This document shows, in pieces, positions 1 to 7,940 of a stretch of 64,000 nucleotides of DNA (positions are counted from its first letter, which is position 1; every line of letters starts with the position of its first letter). Position numbers and translations under genes: made by a program. Origin of the DNA: Streptomyces ficellus. Lineage in GTDB: Bacteria; Actinomycetota; Actinomycetes; Streptomycetales; Streptomycetaceae. The stretch is taken from positions 5,704,001 to 5,768,000 of the forward strand of contig NZ_CP034279.1 of the NCBI RefSeq assembly GCF_009739905.1. The letters are read 5' to 3'. Under the pieces are notes generated by a model. The model was not told the origin of the DNA. It did not search any database and saw only the letters and a list, made by a program, of their open reading frames with translations.

Positions 1-36
1 CATCCGCTCGTCGTCCGCCAGCACGATCCGGATCAC
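1..36 (-). CDS. Response regulator, N-terminal 12 codons only
   Basis: Only the start of the gene is in the window: a GTG followed by IRIVLADDERM, the first beta strand and acidic pocket (Asp-Asp-Glu) of a CheY-like receiver domain. The GTG shares four bases (GTGA) with the stop codon of the histidine kinase, so the two are probably translated together. A partner of a HisKA_3 kinase is normally a NarL/FixJ regulator with a C-terminal LuxR-type helix-turn-helix; that part lies outside the window, so the class is inferred. Confidence 0.8.
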   Translation of the reverse strand, partial: MIRIVLADDERM

Positions 37-1292
37 CGGACGCCCTCCCCGCGCGCCCCGGCCGGCAGCCGGGCCTCCAGCCGCCACACGCCGTCCACCG
101 GGCGGGCCCCGGCGGTACCGCCCAGTAGCCGGGCCCGTTCGCCGACGCCCCGCAGGCCGCGGCCGCCGCCGGGCCGGGCCACCGGCGGCCGGGCGGGCAG
201 GGGGTTCTCCATGACGATCTCCAACGTCTCCTCGTCCCGCTCGATGGTCAGCGACACCGGCTCGTCCCCCGCGTGCCGGGCCGCGTTGGTCAGGCCCTCC
301 TGGACGATGCGGTACGCCTCGCGGGACACCGCCTCCGGTACGCGGGCCGGGTCGCCGCCCCGGACGGTCAGCGACACCGGCCGCCCCGCCGCCGCCAGCA
401 GTGCCTCCAGCGCCTCCAGGCCCGGCCGCCCCGGCAGTTCCCCGTCGTCCTCGCCCTGGCGCAGCAGGCCCAGCACGGCGTCCAGTTCGCCGACGGTGCG
501 GCGCGTGGTCTCCTCGATCGCGGTCAGTGCCTCCCGTACGAACTCCGGATCGCTGTCGAGCACCGTGCGGGCGGCGCCCGCCTGGAGCGTGACGGCGCTC
601 AGCGCGTGCCCCACCGAGTCGTGCAGCTCCCGGGCGAGGCGGTTGCGCACGGCCAGGTCGGCGGCGCGCCGTTCCGCCGCGACCAGCCGGTCCGCGGGCG
701 TCGGCCCCAGCAGCGGCGGAGCCTGCTGGGCGAGCAGGGCACCGGCTCCGGCGGCCACCGCCGCGAGCGCGGCCAGCGTCGCGAGCCCCGCGGGCACCCC
801 GCCGTACACCAGCCACCGCTGGTCCAGCGACCAGAACCCGGCGGCCGCCGACCGCCGCAGCGCGGCCGAGAAGGGCAGCGCCATCAGCGTCACCGCGAAC
901 GGCGGCACCGCCAGCGACATCCCCGCGACCAGTCCGCCCACCCCGGTGTGCAGCGTGAACCACCCGGCCGTCCGCACCCTCGCCGCCCACGACCGGGCCG
1001 GCCCGTCGGCGAACCGTTCCGCCGGAACCCCGCACAGCGTCCGCGCCACCGCCACCGACATGGGCCGGGCCAGCGGGAACAGCGCCGACACGGCGGCGAG
1101 CGGCAACGCCACCCCGTACGCCCCGAACTGCACCACCAGGTCGCCCGCGAACAGGCCGTCACCGTTCCGGAACGGCGCCACGACCAGCGTGCCCAGCAGC
1201 CAGTACGGCATCAACAGCGCGCCCCCCAGGATCAGGTGCACCCAGCGCAGCCGCGCGCGCCGCCCCAGCAGCGCCCCGCCCAGAGCCCTCAC
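33..1292 (-). CDS. Two-component sensor histidine kinase, HisKA_3 (NarL/DesK-like) type
   Basis: A 419-residue membrane kinase. The N-terminal half holds about four hydrophobic segments (roughly residues 17-40, 52-75, 112-142 and 165-190) with little outside the membrane. The H-box RNRLARELHDSVGHALS places the phosphorylated His near residue 224, typical of HisKA_3 kinases. The ATP-binding domain follows, with N-box EGLTNAARHA and G-box GGGRGLRGVGERARLLGG. The GTG start overlaps the stop of the upstream membrane gene (GTGA), and its own stop overlaps the regulator start in the same way, making a tight three-gene operon. A longer open frame runs upstream to 2675 but is antisense or out-of-frame filler. 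The signal sensed cannot be read from the sequence. Confidence 0.92.
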   Translation of the reverse strand: MRALGGALLGRRARLRWVHLILGGALLMPYWLLGTLVVAPFRNGDGLFAGDLVVQFGAYGVALPLAAVSALFPLARPMSVAVARTLCGVPAERFADGPARSWAARVRTAGWFTLHTGVGGLVAGMSLAVPPFAVTLMALPFSAALRRSAAAGFWSLDQRWLVYGGVPAGLATLAALAAVAAGAGALLAQQAPPLLGPTPADRLVAAERRAADLAVRNRLARELHDSVGHALSAVTLQAGAARTVLDSDPEFVREALTAIEETTRRTVGELDAVLGLLRQGEDDGELPGRPGLEALEALLAAAGRPVSLTVRGGDPARVPEAVSREAYRIVQEGLTNAARHAGDEPVSLTIERDEETLEIVMENPLPARPPVARPGGGRGLRGVGERARLLGGTAGARPVDGVWRLEARLPAGARGEGVR

Positions 1293-2248
1293 GCCGCGCG
1301 CCGCCGCAGGACGACGGCCACGCAGGCGCCGAGCACCAACCCCGTGATCATTTCCCCAGCGTAGGTCAGCGTCATCAGGGCCGTGGGCTCGTCGGCGGGA
1401 TCGGCCTGCGGCAGCAGTCCGGCGAGCAGCAGCCAGCCGCCCCACGCGCACACCCCGGCCGACCCGGTCCAGGCGAGTGCGAGCGGCGCCTTCACCGGCA
1501 GGGCGCGGCCCAGCCGCAGCACCAGCGCCGGCACCCCCGCCGCGGCGGCGGCGAGGAACAGCAGGCGGACGCCCTCCAGGGCGGAGAGGTCGCCGGTCGC
1601 GGCCGTCCGCCCGTCGGGCAGCCCCACGGTGGAGCCGGACAGCCACAGCGCGTGCACCACCGCCGGAGCCGCCAGGAGCGCCGACGCCGCCACGGCGGCC
1701 ACCCGGACGGCGGGCGGGGCCGGCGAGGGGGACAGGTCGCCCACCCGGCCGCGCCACACCCGGCTCCAGCGGTCCCGCGCGTACAGCGCGAACAGGGTTC
1801 CCAGGGTGAGGCCCTGGACGATGAACCCGCCGTAGACGACCGCGAAGACCCACGTGTCGAGGAAGGGTTCGGCGGGGGCCGGGGGTCCGGCCACCGCCAG
1901 CTGCACCGGGTAGCCCACCATGATCGGGGCCAGCAGCCCGGTCGCCACCCACATGGGGAGGACGAGCAGCCAGGCCCGCACGGCCAGGCCCCACCGCTGG
2001 GTGAACAGCAGGGCCAGGACGACGACCGCCGCGTCCATGGCCACGGTCACCAGGTTCAGCGCGGCCATCAGGCCGGGGTCGTCCAGCAGGATGCTGCCCT
2101 CGGGGATGCCGACGCGGCTGCCGGAGATCCAGGCGAGCTTGAGGCTTACGTAGGGGACGCAGGAGGCGATGGCGAGGGCGCGCAGCACCCGGCGGGCGGA
2201 GCCGGGCCGGAGCGTCGCCGGGGCGGGCGCGGGTGAGGTCGTCGTCAT
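1289..2248 (-). CDS. Multi-pass integral membrane protein, first gene of a two-component operon
   Basis: A 319-residue protein with about seven or eight hydrophobic segments: the first begins near residue 22 (VLRALAIASCVPYVSLKLAW) and the last ends at LGACVAVVLRRRAA. No enzymatic motif is recognised. The start MTTTSPAPAPATL at 2248 is preferred over an upstream in-frame Met because the segment before it is low-complexity and contains the palindrome and repeats of the promoter region. Its stop overlaps the GTG of the histidine kinase by four bases, so it is likely an accessory or sensory partner of that kinase, or a target of the pathway. The function is unknown. Confidence 0.8.
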   Translation of the reverse strand: MTTTSPAPAPATLRPGSARRVLRALAIASCVPYVSLKLAWISGSRVGIPEGSILLDDPGLMAALNLVTVAMDAAVVVLALLFTQRWGLAVRAWLLVLPMWVATGLLAPIMVGYPVQLAVAGPPAPAEPFLDTWVFAVVYGGFIVQGLTLGTLFALYARDRWSRVWRGRVGDLSPSPAPPAVRVAAVAASALLAAPAVVHALWLSGSTVGLPDGRTAATGDLSALEGVRLLFLAAAAAGVPALVLRLGRALPVKAPLALAWTGSAGVCAWGGWLLLAGLLPQADPADEPTALMTLTYAGEMITGLVLGACVAVVLRRRAA

Positions 2249-2302
2249 GGCTCCCACGCTCCCGCCGGGGCCCGCCCGGGCGCGTCCTGCCGGATGCTGA
2301 AC

Positions 2303-2326
2303 CGTCTCCGCCGCGCGGCGGAGACG
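2303..2326. promoter_or_regulatory. 24-bp perfect palindrome upstream of the two-component operon
   Basis: The left arm CGTCTCCGCCGC is followed at once by its exact reverse complement. It lies 55 bp upstream of the operon start at 2248. A palindrome of this size is what a dimeric response regulator or TetR/GntR protein binds; autoregulation by the regulator of this operon is an inference. Confidence 0.5.
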
Positions 2327-2330
2327 CCCT

Positions 2331-2397
2331 GCCGTGGAGGACGAGACGTACGGCCGTGACGCAGGAGACGCCCGGCCGTGAAGGACGAGACGCACGG
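2331..2397. repeat. Imperfect 23-bp direct repeat
   Basis: Copy one (2331-2353) begins GCCGTGGAGGACGAGACG and copy two (2375-2397) differs at two positions. Together they make the stretch purine-rich in the divergent region between the two-component operon and the aldehyde dehydrogenase. Could be regulatory direct repeats or a slippage product. Confidence 0.5.
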
Positions 2398-2474
2398 GGA
2401 GGACGTGACGCTCCGCGAGGCCGTGTTCCTCCCGCACCCCAACCGGGCCCTTGTGAACACGGTGCGCCGCTCAA

Positions 2475-2519
2475 TAAAATTTTACTCATCGTCAGGAACG
2501 CCGTTCGGAGCACCGAACG
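2475..2519 (+). promoter_or_regulatory. Promoter and operator-like region of the aldehyde dehydrogenase gene
   Basis: An AT-rich island unusual for this genome holds the palindrome TAAAATTTTA (2475-2484). It is followed by an inverted repeat with arms CGTTCGG (2502-2508) and CCGAACG (2513-2519) around AGCA. Both lie within 75 bp upstream of the chosen start at 2549. The arrangement suggests a promoter with a repressor site; the cognate regulator is not identified in the window. Confidence 0.5.
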
Positions 2520-2548
2520 CGCGACCCCCGGCCCGGAAGGACGTCGTG

Positions 2549-4093
2549 GTGGCAGCAGCGCAAGTCTGGAGCGTCGACCCCCGGACCGGGAAGCGGCGGG
2601 AACAGGTCGCCGTGGAGGCCACGGCCGCGGACGTCGACCACGCCGTACGCGCGGCGCACACCGCCCGCGGCGCACTCGCCGACCGTGTGGTGCGCGCCGC
2701 GTTCCTGCGCACCGCGGCCGGCCTGCTCGACGCGGCGAAGGACCGGCTGGTGGCGGCGGCCGACGCCGAGACCGCCCTCGGCACCACCCGCCTCACCGGC
2801 GAACTGGCCCGCACCTGCTACCAGTTGCGGTCCTTCGCCGGCATCGTCGACGAGGGCGACTTCCTCGGCGTGGTCATCGACCACCCCGACGACACCGCCA
2901 CCCCGCCCGTCCCGGACCTCCGCCGCCTCAAGGTCCCGCTCGGCGTCGTCGCCGTCTACGCGGCCTCCAACTTCCCGTTCGCCTTCTCGGTGCCCGGCGG
3001 AGACACCGCCAGCGCGCTCGCCGCCGGCTGCCCCGTCGTCGTCAAGGCCCACCCCGACCACCCGCACACCTCCGAACTCGTCGCGGGCGTCCTCCACCTG
3101 GCCGCCGAGCGGACCGGCGTCCCGCGGGCCGTCGTCGGCCTCGTCCACGGCTTCGACGCGGGCGTCGCCCTGGTCGGGCACCCGCTGGTCGCCGCGGCCG
3201 GGTTCACCGGCTCGGTACGCGGCGGGCGGGCGCTCTTCGACGCGGCCGCCGCCCGGCCCGTCCCCATCCCCTTCCACGGCGAACTCGGCTCCCTCAACCC
3301 GGTCGTGGTCACCGCGGCGGCCGCCGCCGAACGAGCCGCGGCGATCGGGGCCGGGCTCGCCGGGTCGATGACGCTCGGCGTCGGCCAGTTCTGCGTCAAG
3401 CCAGGCCTGGTGCTGGCACCCACGGGCGCGGACGGCGACGCACTGCTGGCCGCCCTCGCCGACGAGGTCAAGCGCGCGGGCGAGGGCGTGCTCCTCGACC
3501 ACCGCATGCGGGACGCCTTCGTCGCGGGCGCCGCCGCACGCGCCGCGCTCCCGGACGTCGACGCCCCCGTCGCCCCCGGCGCCGGCGACGAACACACCGT
3601 CAGCCCCGGCTTCCTCACCGTCCCGGCCGCCCGGCTGGCCACCGGAGGCCCGCACGACCTGCTGCTGGAGGAGTGCTTCGGCCCTGTCACCGTCGTCGCC
3701 CGGTACGACGGCGACGACGAGGCCACCGCCGTCCTGTCCCGGCTGCCCGGCAACCTCACCGCCACCGTCCACCTCTCCGCCGCCGAAGCCGCCGGGGAGG
3801 GCCGCGGCGCCGAACTCCTGGCCCGGCTCACCCCGCTCGCCGGCCGCGTCCTCGTCAACGGCTGGCCGACCGGCGTCGCCGTCGCCCCCGCCCAGCACCA
3901 CGGCGGCCCCTACCCGGCCACCACCTCCACCTCCACCTCCGTCGGCGGCACCGCCGTCGAACGCTGGCTGCGCCCCGTCGCCTACCAGTCCACCCCCGAG
4001 GCACTGCTCCCGCCCGAACTGCGCGACGACAACCCGCTCGGCCTGCCCCGCCGCGTCGACGGACGGATGGAACTCCCGGACCGGGACGCCTGA
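2549..4093 (+). CDS. Aldehyde dehydrogenase (NADP+), ketoglutarate semialdehyde dehydrogenase type
   Basis: A 514-residue cytoplasmic ALDH predicted to oxidise an aldehyde, in this subfamily usually 2,5-dioxovalerate to 2-oxoglutarate at the end of sugar-acid or hydroxyproline breakdown. The general base Glu is in FHGELGSLNP and the nucleophile Cys in GVGQFCVKPGL; YAASNFPFAFSVPGGD and GFTGSVRGG match the cofactor-binding loops of this branch rather than those of betaine ALDHs. The GTG at 2549 is chosen because a GGAAGGA motif sits 7 bases before it; the GTG one codon earlier is possible. A GNAT gene follows about 100 bp downstream. No sugar-acid pathway genes are adjacent, so the physiological substrate is open. 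Confidence 0.85.
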   Translation: MAAAQVWSVDPRTGKRREQVAVEATAADVDHAVRAAHTARGALADRVVRAAFLRTAAGLLDAAKDRLVAAADAETALGTTRLTGELARTCYQLRSFAGIVDEGDFLGVVIDHPDDTATPPVPDLRRLKVPLGVVAVYAASNFPFAFSVPGGDTASALAAGCPVVVKAHPDHPHTSELVAGVLHLAAERTGVPRAVVGLVHGFDAGVALVGHPLVAAAGFTGSVRGGRALFDAAAARPVPIPFHGELGSLNPVVVTAAAAAERAAAIGAGLAGSMTLGVGQFCVKPGLVLAPTGADGDALLAALADEVKRAGEGVLLDHRMRDAFVAGAAARAALPDVDAPVAPGAGDEHTVSPGFLTVPAARLATGGPHDLLLEECFGPVTVVARYDGDDEATAVLSRLPGNLTATVHLSAAEAAGEGRGAELLARLTPLAGRVLVNGWPTGVAVAPAQHHGGPYPATTSTSTSVGGTAVERWLRPVAYQSTPEALLPPELRDDNPLGLPRRVDGRMELPDRDA

Positions 4094-4194
4094 ACCCGCA
4101 CGGGCGCCCGGCTCCCGGGCCGGGCGCCCCGCCGCACCCGCTGACCACGCCCCGCCCCGCAACCGGCCCCCGGGCGCCGGTCGTCCTCCCCGGC

Positions 4195-4668
4195 ATGATC
4201 CGCCACGCCACCCTCCAGGACCTCGACGCCATCGCCGCCCTCCACCAGGAGGCCCGCGCCACCTACTACCGCGGCCACCTCCCCGACGCGGACTTCGAGG
4301 GCCCCGCCGAACTGGCCCGCAGCCGCCAGGGCTGGGCGGCGGCCGTCGACCGCGGCAACGCCGTGCTGTGCGCCGAGGCGGACGGCGAGCTCGTGGGCGT
4401 CGCCGCCTTCCGGCCGGTCGACGGCACGATGAGCCTCACCCAGCTGCACGTCGCCCCCGCGCACTGGCGCCGGGGCACGGGCACCCGGCTGCACGCCGCC
4501 TGCGTCGCCGCCTGGCGTGCCGCGGGCGTCACCACCGCCCGCCTGGAGGTCTTCGAGCACAACGAGCGCGCCCACGCCTTCTACACCCGTCACGGCTGGC
4601 TCCCGGACCCGGTCGCACCGCGGTCCGGCAACCACCTGGTGCTGCGGCTCGCCCTCACGGCGCCCTGA
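4195..4668 (+). CDS. GNAT family N-acetyltransferase
   Basis: A 157-residue single-domain acetyltransferase. The start MIRHATLQDLDAIAALHQEA is the typical beta1-alpha1 opening. The acetyl-CoA loop appears as LHVAPAHWRRGTGTRLHAAC (about residues 84-103), a variant of the Q/RxxGxG/A motif, and EHNERAHAFYTRHGWLP is the conserved C-terminal signature. The substrate cannot be assigned. It follows the aldehyde dehydrogenase on the same strand with a roughly 100-bp gap, so co-transcription is possible. A long upstream extension of the same frame overlaps the dehydrogenase gene out of frame and is not credible. Confidence 0.82.
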   Translation: MIRHATLQDLDAIAALHQEARATYYRGHLPDADFEGPAELARSRQGWAAAVDRGNAVLCAEADGELVGVAAFRPVDGTMSLTQLHVAPAHWRRGTGTRLHAACVAAWRAAGVTTARLEVFEHNERAHAFYTRHGWLPDPVAPRSGNHLVLRLALTAP

Positions 4669-4739
4669 CGGGCGAGGGGCCGAACACGGCGTAAAGTGAC
4701 GGACGGGGGCGAACCGGACCGTATCGCCGAGGAGGCGCC

Positions 4740-5804
4740 ATGACCACCCCGGAGCCCGACCGGTCCCGCCAGGAGGCGTTCGCCGGCCACATGGTCGACA
4801 TCCTCAACAAGGGCGCGCTGGCCCTCCTCGTCAGCGTCGGGCACCAGACCGGCCTGTTCGACACCATGAGAGCCCTGCCGCCCGCCACGAGCACCGGCAT
4901 CGCCCGCGCGGCGCACCTCGACGAACGGTACGTGCGCGAGTGGCTCGGCGGCATGGTCGTGGGCGGCATCCTCGAGTACGACCCGGCCGACGCCACCTAC
5001 CGGCTGCCCCCCGAGCACGCCGCCTCGCTCACCACGGCCGGCGGCCCCGACAACCTCGCCGGGATGATGCCCTACATCGCCCTGATGGGCGAGGTCGAGC
5101 AGCGCGTCGTCGCGGCCTTCCGGGACGGCGGCGGCGTCCCGTACACGGCGTACCCGCGCTTCCAGGAGCTCCAGGCCCAGGAGACGGCCCGGGTGTACGA
5201 CGCGGCGCTCGTCGACACCATCGTCCCGCTCGCCCCGGGCCTCGCCGAGCGGCTGCGCGAGGGCGTCGACGTGCTGGACGTGGGCACCGGCCGGGGTCAC
5301 GCCCCGCTCGTCCTGGCCGAGGCGTTCCCGCGCAGCCGCTTCCACGGCCTGGACCAGTCGGAGGACGCCATCGCGTTCGCCCGCCACGAGGCCGAGCGGC
5401 GCTCCCTGGACAACCTCCGCTACGTCGTGGGCGACTCCACGCAGATCCCGGGGCGGTACGACGTCGTCACCGCGTTCGACGTCATCCACGACCTGGCCCG
5501 CCCCCAGGAGACCCTCGACGCCGTCGCGGGCGCGCTTCGCGACGGCGGGGTCTTCCTGATGGGCGACATCGCCGCCTCCAGCAACCTGGAGGACAACATC
5601 GGCCACCCCTTCGGGCCCACCCTCTTCGGCGTCTCGGTCTTCTACTGCATGACCACCTCGCTGAGCACCGGCGGCGCGGGCCTCGGCACCGTCTGGGGCG
5701 AGCAGACCGCCCGCCGGATGCTCGGCGAGGCGGGCTTCACCGACGTCGAGGTCCGGTCGGTCGAGGGCGACCCGCTGAACGTGTACTACGTCGCCAAGCT
5801 CTAG
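4740..5804 (+). CDS. SAM-dependent methyltransferase with N-terminal winged helix
   Basis: A 354-residue class I methyltransferase. Residues 15-90 (DILNKGALALLVSVGHQTGLFDTM, then LDERYVREWLGGMVVGGIL) form a winged-helix dimerisation domain as in small-molecule O-methyltransferases. The SAM-binding motif I is VLDVGTGRGHAPLVLA near residue 178, and the acidic ribose contact is GLDQSEDAI. GAGGAGG lies just before the ATG. The gene ends against the convergent lipoprotein gene: the sequence CTAG serves both stop codons. The family resembles proteins annotated as Rv2258c-like methyltransferases; the acceptor is unknown. Confidence 0.85.
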   Translation: MTTPEPDRSRQEAFAGHMVDILNKGALALLVSVGHQTGLFDTMRALPPATSTGIARAAHLDERYVREWLGGMVVGGILEYDPADATYRLPPEHAASLTTAGGPDNLAGMMPYIALMGEVEQRVVAAFRDGGGVPYTAYPRFQELQAQETARVYDAALVDTIVPLAPGLAERLREGVDVLDVGTGRGHAPLVLAEAFPRSRFHGLDQSEDAIAFARHEAERRSLDNLRYVVGDSTQIPGRYDVVTAFDVIHDLARPQETLDAVAGALRDGGVFLMGDIAASSNLEDNIGHPFGPTLFGVSVFYCMTTSLSTGGAGLGTVWGEQTARRMLGEAGFTDVEVRSVEGDPLNVYYVAKL

Positions 5805-6397
5805 TGACCGCCGCGTGGCTTCACGCAACCGCCCTCCATGTACGGGCCGTGGGCCTCGGCGCTCGTGGGCGGGCCGAGGAGGCCGGAGACGCACGGGCCG
5901 ACGCCGGGGACCATCACGCTGAAGCGGACGTCCGCCCCCGTGCCGTACACCTCGACGTGGTCCGCCGGGTAGCCGAGCCGTTCCAGCGCGGCCCGCAGTC
6001 CCTGACCGTCGCGCACTCCCGCGAGGCCCTCGGCGATCCGGCCGGCGTGGGCGCGTCCCCGGCACTCGGCGTCCGGGCGCATCGGCAGCTCCTGCTTGAA
6101 CGCGTTGTTCTCGGCGTACTTGGCCCGTTCCGGGTCGTACGGCTCCGTGGCCACGGCGGAAGGGGCGGAGGGGCTCGGCCGGGCGTCCGCACACCGCTCC
6201 CCGACGCCCGGGAAGCGCTCGGCGTGCTCGGCGAGCGCGGCCTCGCGCTGCGCCGAGCGGTCCGGGGAGGGCGAACCGGCGGAGGACGCACCGGCGGAGG
6301 AGGCACCGGCGGAGGACCCCGCCGACACCCGTTCCGTACCGCATCCGGTCAGCAGGAGCAGCCCCACAGCGGCGACGGGCAGCAGCAGACGTCTCAC
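5801..6397 (-). CDS. Secreted lipoprotein of unknown function
   Basis: A 198-residue lipoprotein. The signal peptide MRRLLLPVAAVGLLLLTGCG ends in the lipobox LTGC, giving a lipidated Cys at residue 19. A short linker with tandem SAGAS repeats (residues 26-42) follows, as is common for surface-exposed lipoproteins. The mature domain has four Cys residues (GERCADA, DAECRGR, VGPCVSG, EGGCVKP) that could form two disulfides. No family is recognised. The gene converges on the methyltransferase and is divergent from the RibD-like reductase, sharing a promoter region with a 16-bp palindrome. Confidence 0.8.
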   Translation of the reverse strand: MRRLLLPVAAVGLLLLTGCGTERVSAGSSAGASSAGASSAGSPSPDRSAQREAALAEHAERFPGVGERCADARPSPSAPSAVATEPYDPERAKYAENNAFKQELPMRPDAECRGRAHAGRIAEGLAGVRDGQGLRAALERLGYPADHVEVYGTGADVRFSVMVPGVGPCVSGLLGPPTSAEAHGPYMEGGCVKPRGGH

Positions 6398-6465
6398 GGG
6401 TCACTCCCTCGGGGGTACGGCACGGCGGGCCGGACGATTATCGGGCCCCGGAGCGGCGATCGTCG

Positions 6466-6481
6466 TGAGTACCCGTACTCA
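6466..6481. promoter_or_regulatory. 16-bp palindrome in divergent promoter region
   Basis: TGAGTACCCGTACTCA is perfectly palindromic (7-bp arms, CC centre). It lies between the lipoprotein start (6397) and the reductase start (6533), so it could control either or both genes. No regulator is adjacent. Confidence 0.5.
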
Positions 6482-6532
6482 GACGTCAGGGACGCGAAGA
6501 CGCGACGGCCGCGAAGGACGTGAGGGAGCGCG

Positions 6533-7093
6533 ATGGGAAAGATCATTATGTCCATGTCGGTGTCCGTGGACGGCTTCATGGAGGGCCCGAACCGCGAGAT
6601 CGACTGGCACACGGTCGACGAGGAGCTGCACCGCCACTTCAACGAGGAACTCGGCGCGCTCGGCGCCTTCGTCCACGGCCGCGTCACCTACGAGCTGATG
6701 GCGGACTTCTGGCCGACCGCCGACGCCGACCCGGACGCCTCCCCGACCGTGGCCGAGTTCGCCCGGATCTGGCGCGACAAGCCCAAGTACGTCTACTCCG
6801 GCACGCTCCAGGAGGCCGGCTGGAACACCACCGTCCTGCGGCGGGTCGACCCCGAGGGCGTCGCTGCGCTCAAGGAGCGGCACCCGGACGGCCTGGTGGT
6901 GGGCGGCGCCGACCTGGCTGCGGCGTTCCGGCGGTACGACCTGATCGACGAGTACCGCGTCTACGTCCACCCCGTCCTCCTCGGCCGGGGCAGGCGCATG
7001 TTCCACGAGGAGGACACCTGGACCACCCTGCGGCCCGCCGGGACGCGCACCTTCGGCAACGGCGTCGTCCTGCTCCGCTACGAGCGGGCCTGA
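6533..7093 (+). CDS. Dihydrofolate reductase family protein (RibD C-terminal-like)
   Basis: A 186-residue single-domain reductase of the RibD_C/YwjB group. MGKIIMSMSVSVDGFMEGP is the usual N-terminal strand and loop, HGRVTYELMADFWP is the typical helix, and DGLVVGGADLAAAFRRYDLIDEYR with HPVLLGRGRRMF is the NADPH-binding and closing part. Proteins of this group bind NAD(P)H, but their natural substrates are mostly unknown; this is not a folate-pathway DHFR. GGGAGCGCG precedes the ATG. It is followed by a short terminator-like hairpin. Confidence 0.85.
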   Translation: MGKIIMSMSVSVDGFMEGPNREIDWHTVDEELHRHFNEELGALGAFVHGRVTYELMADFWPTADADPDASPTVAEFARIWRDKPKYVYSGTLQEAGWNTTVLRRVDPEGVAALKERHPDGLVVGGADLAAAFRRYDLIDEYRVYVHPVLLGRGRRMFHEEDTWTTLRPAGTRTFGNGVVLLRYERA

Positions 7094-7102
7094 CCGGGAA
7101 TG

Positions 7103-7122
7103 AACCGGCGCCCGGGCCGGTT
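7103..7122 (+). terminator. Hairpin after the RibD-like gene
   Basis: Arms AACCGGC and GCCGGTT with a six-base loop start 10 bp after the stop codon at 7093. No T-tract follows, which is usual in Streptomyces. Confidence 0.55.
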
Positions 7123-7184
7123 GGGAGCGGGAGCGGAGGACGCCTCCGCACCTGCCCCCCTCATGAGCCGGAGAGAACAGAGAC

Positions 7185-7884
7185 ATGCGCGTCGAGATCT
7201 GGAGCGACATCGCCTGCCCGTGGTGCTACATCGGGAAGGCCCGCTTCGAGAAGGGGCTCGCCGCCTTCGCCCACCGGGACGGGGTCGAGGTGGTGCACCG
7301 GTCCTTCGAGCTCGACCCGGGGCGGGCCGAGGGCGACACCGCGCCGGTGATCGACATGCTGGCGGAGAAGTACGGGCGTACCCGCGAGGAGGCCCGGGCC
7401 ATGGAGGAGGCACGTGGCCGCGACCGCACGCGCCGAGGGCCTGGAGTACCGCACCGAGGGGCGGGACCACGGGAGCACCTTCGCCATCCACCGGCTGCTG
7501 CACCTCGCCAAGGTCCACGGCCGCCAGGACGCCCTGCTCGACCTCGCCTACCGGGCGAACTTCGCCGAGGAGCGGTCCGTCTTCGACCCCGGCGTCCTGG
7601 CCGACCTGGGTGCCGGGGCGGGGCTCCCGGAGGACGAGGTGCGGCGCGTCCTGGCCGACGGGACCGCCTACGCCGAGGACGTACGGGCCGACGAGCGCGA
7701 GGCTGCGGAGCTGGGCGCCACGGGCGTGCCGTTCTTCGTCCTCGACCGGCGCTACGGCGTGTCCGGCGGGCAGCCCGCCGAGGTCTTCACCCGGGCGCTG
7801 GAGCAGGCCTGGGAGGGCCGGGAGGTCCAGCCGGCCGGCGCCGGGGCGGCGGCCTGTGACACGGACGGGACCTGCGAGGTCTGA
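7185..7884 (+). pseudogene. DsbA family oxidoreductase (FrnE-like), broken by one extra G at about 7410
   Basis: Two frames together encode a complete FrnE-type protein. Frame one runs from MRVEIWSDIACPWCYIGKARF (CPWC redox motif) to REEARAMEE. Frame two resumes with HVAATARAEGLEYRTEGRDHG and reaches the end, including TGVPFFVLDRRYGVSGGQ, the cis-Pro loop of the thioredoxin fold. The switch is explained by one surplus G in GAGGAGG at 7404-7410: removing it gives a single 232-codon gene of the usual family length. No other defect was seen, so this is either a recent mutation, programmed slippage (no classic slippery site visible) or a sequencing error. FrnE-like proteins are cytoplasmic thiol oxidoreductases. 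Confidence 0.8.
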
Positions 7885-7940
7885 GGTACGGGCGGCGGTA
7901 CCCGATTGACCGGGCGCGGTCCGCGACAGAGGGTGGGGGC

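Noticed and set aside
33..2675. 880-codon frame fusing kinase to upstream sequence
   Set aside because: Its N-terminal half is out of frame with the conserved membrane gene at 1289-2248; the kinase starts at the overlapping GTG.
2233..4668. 811-codon frame ending in the acetyltransferase
   Set aside because: Most of it overlaps the aldehyde dehydrogenase in another frame; only the part from 4195 has a GNAT fold.
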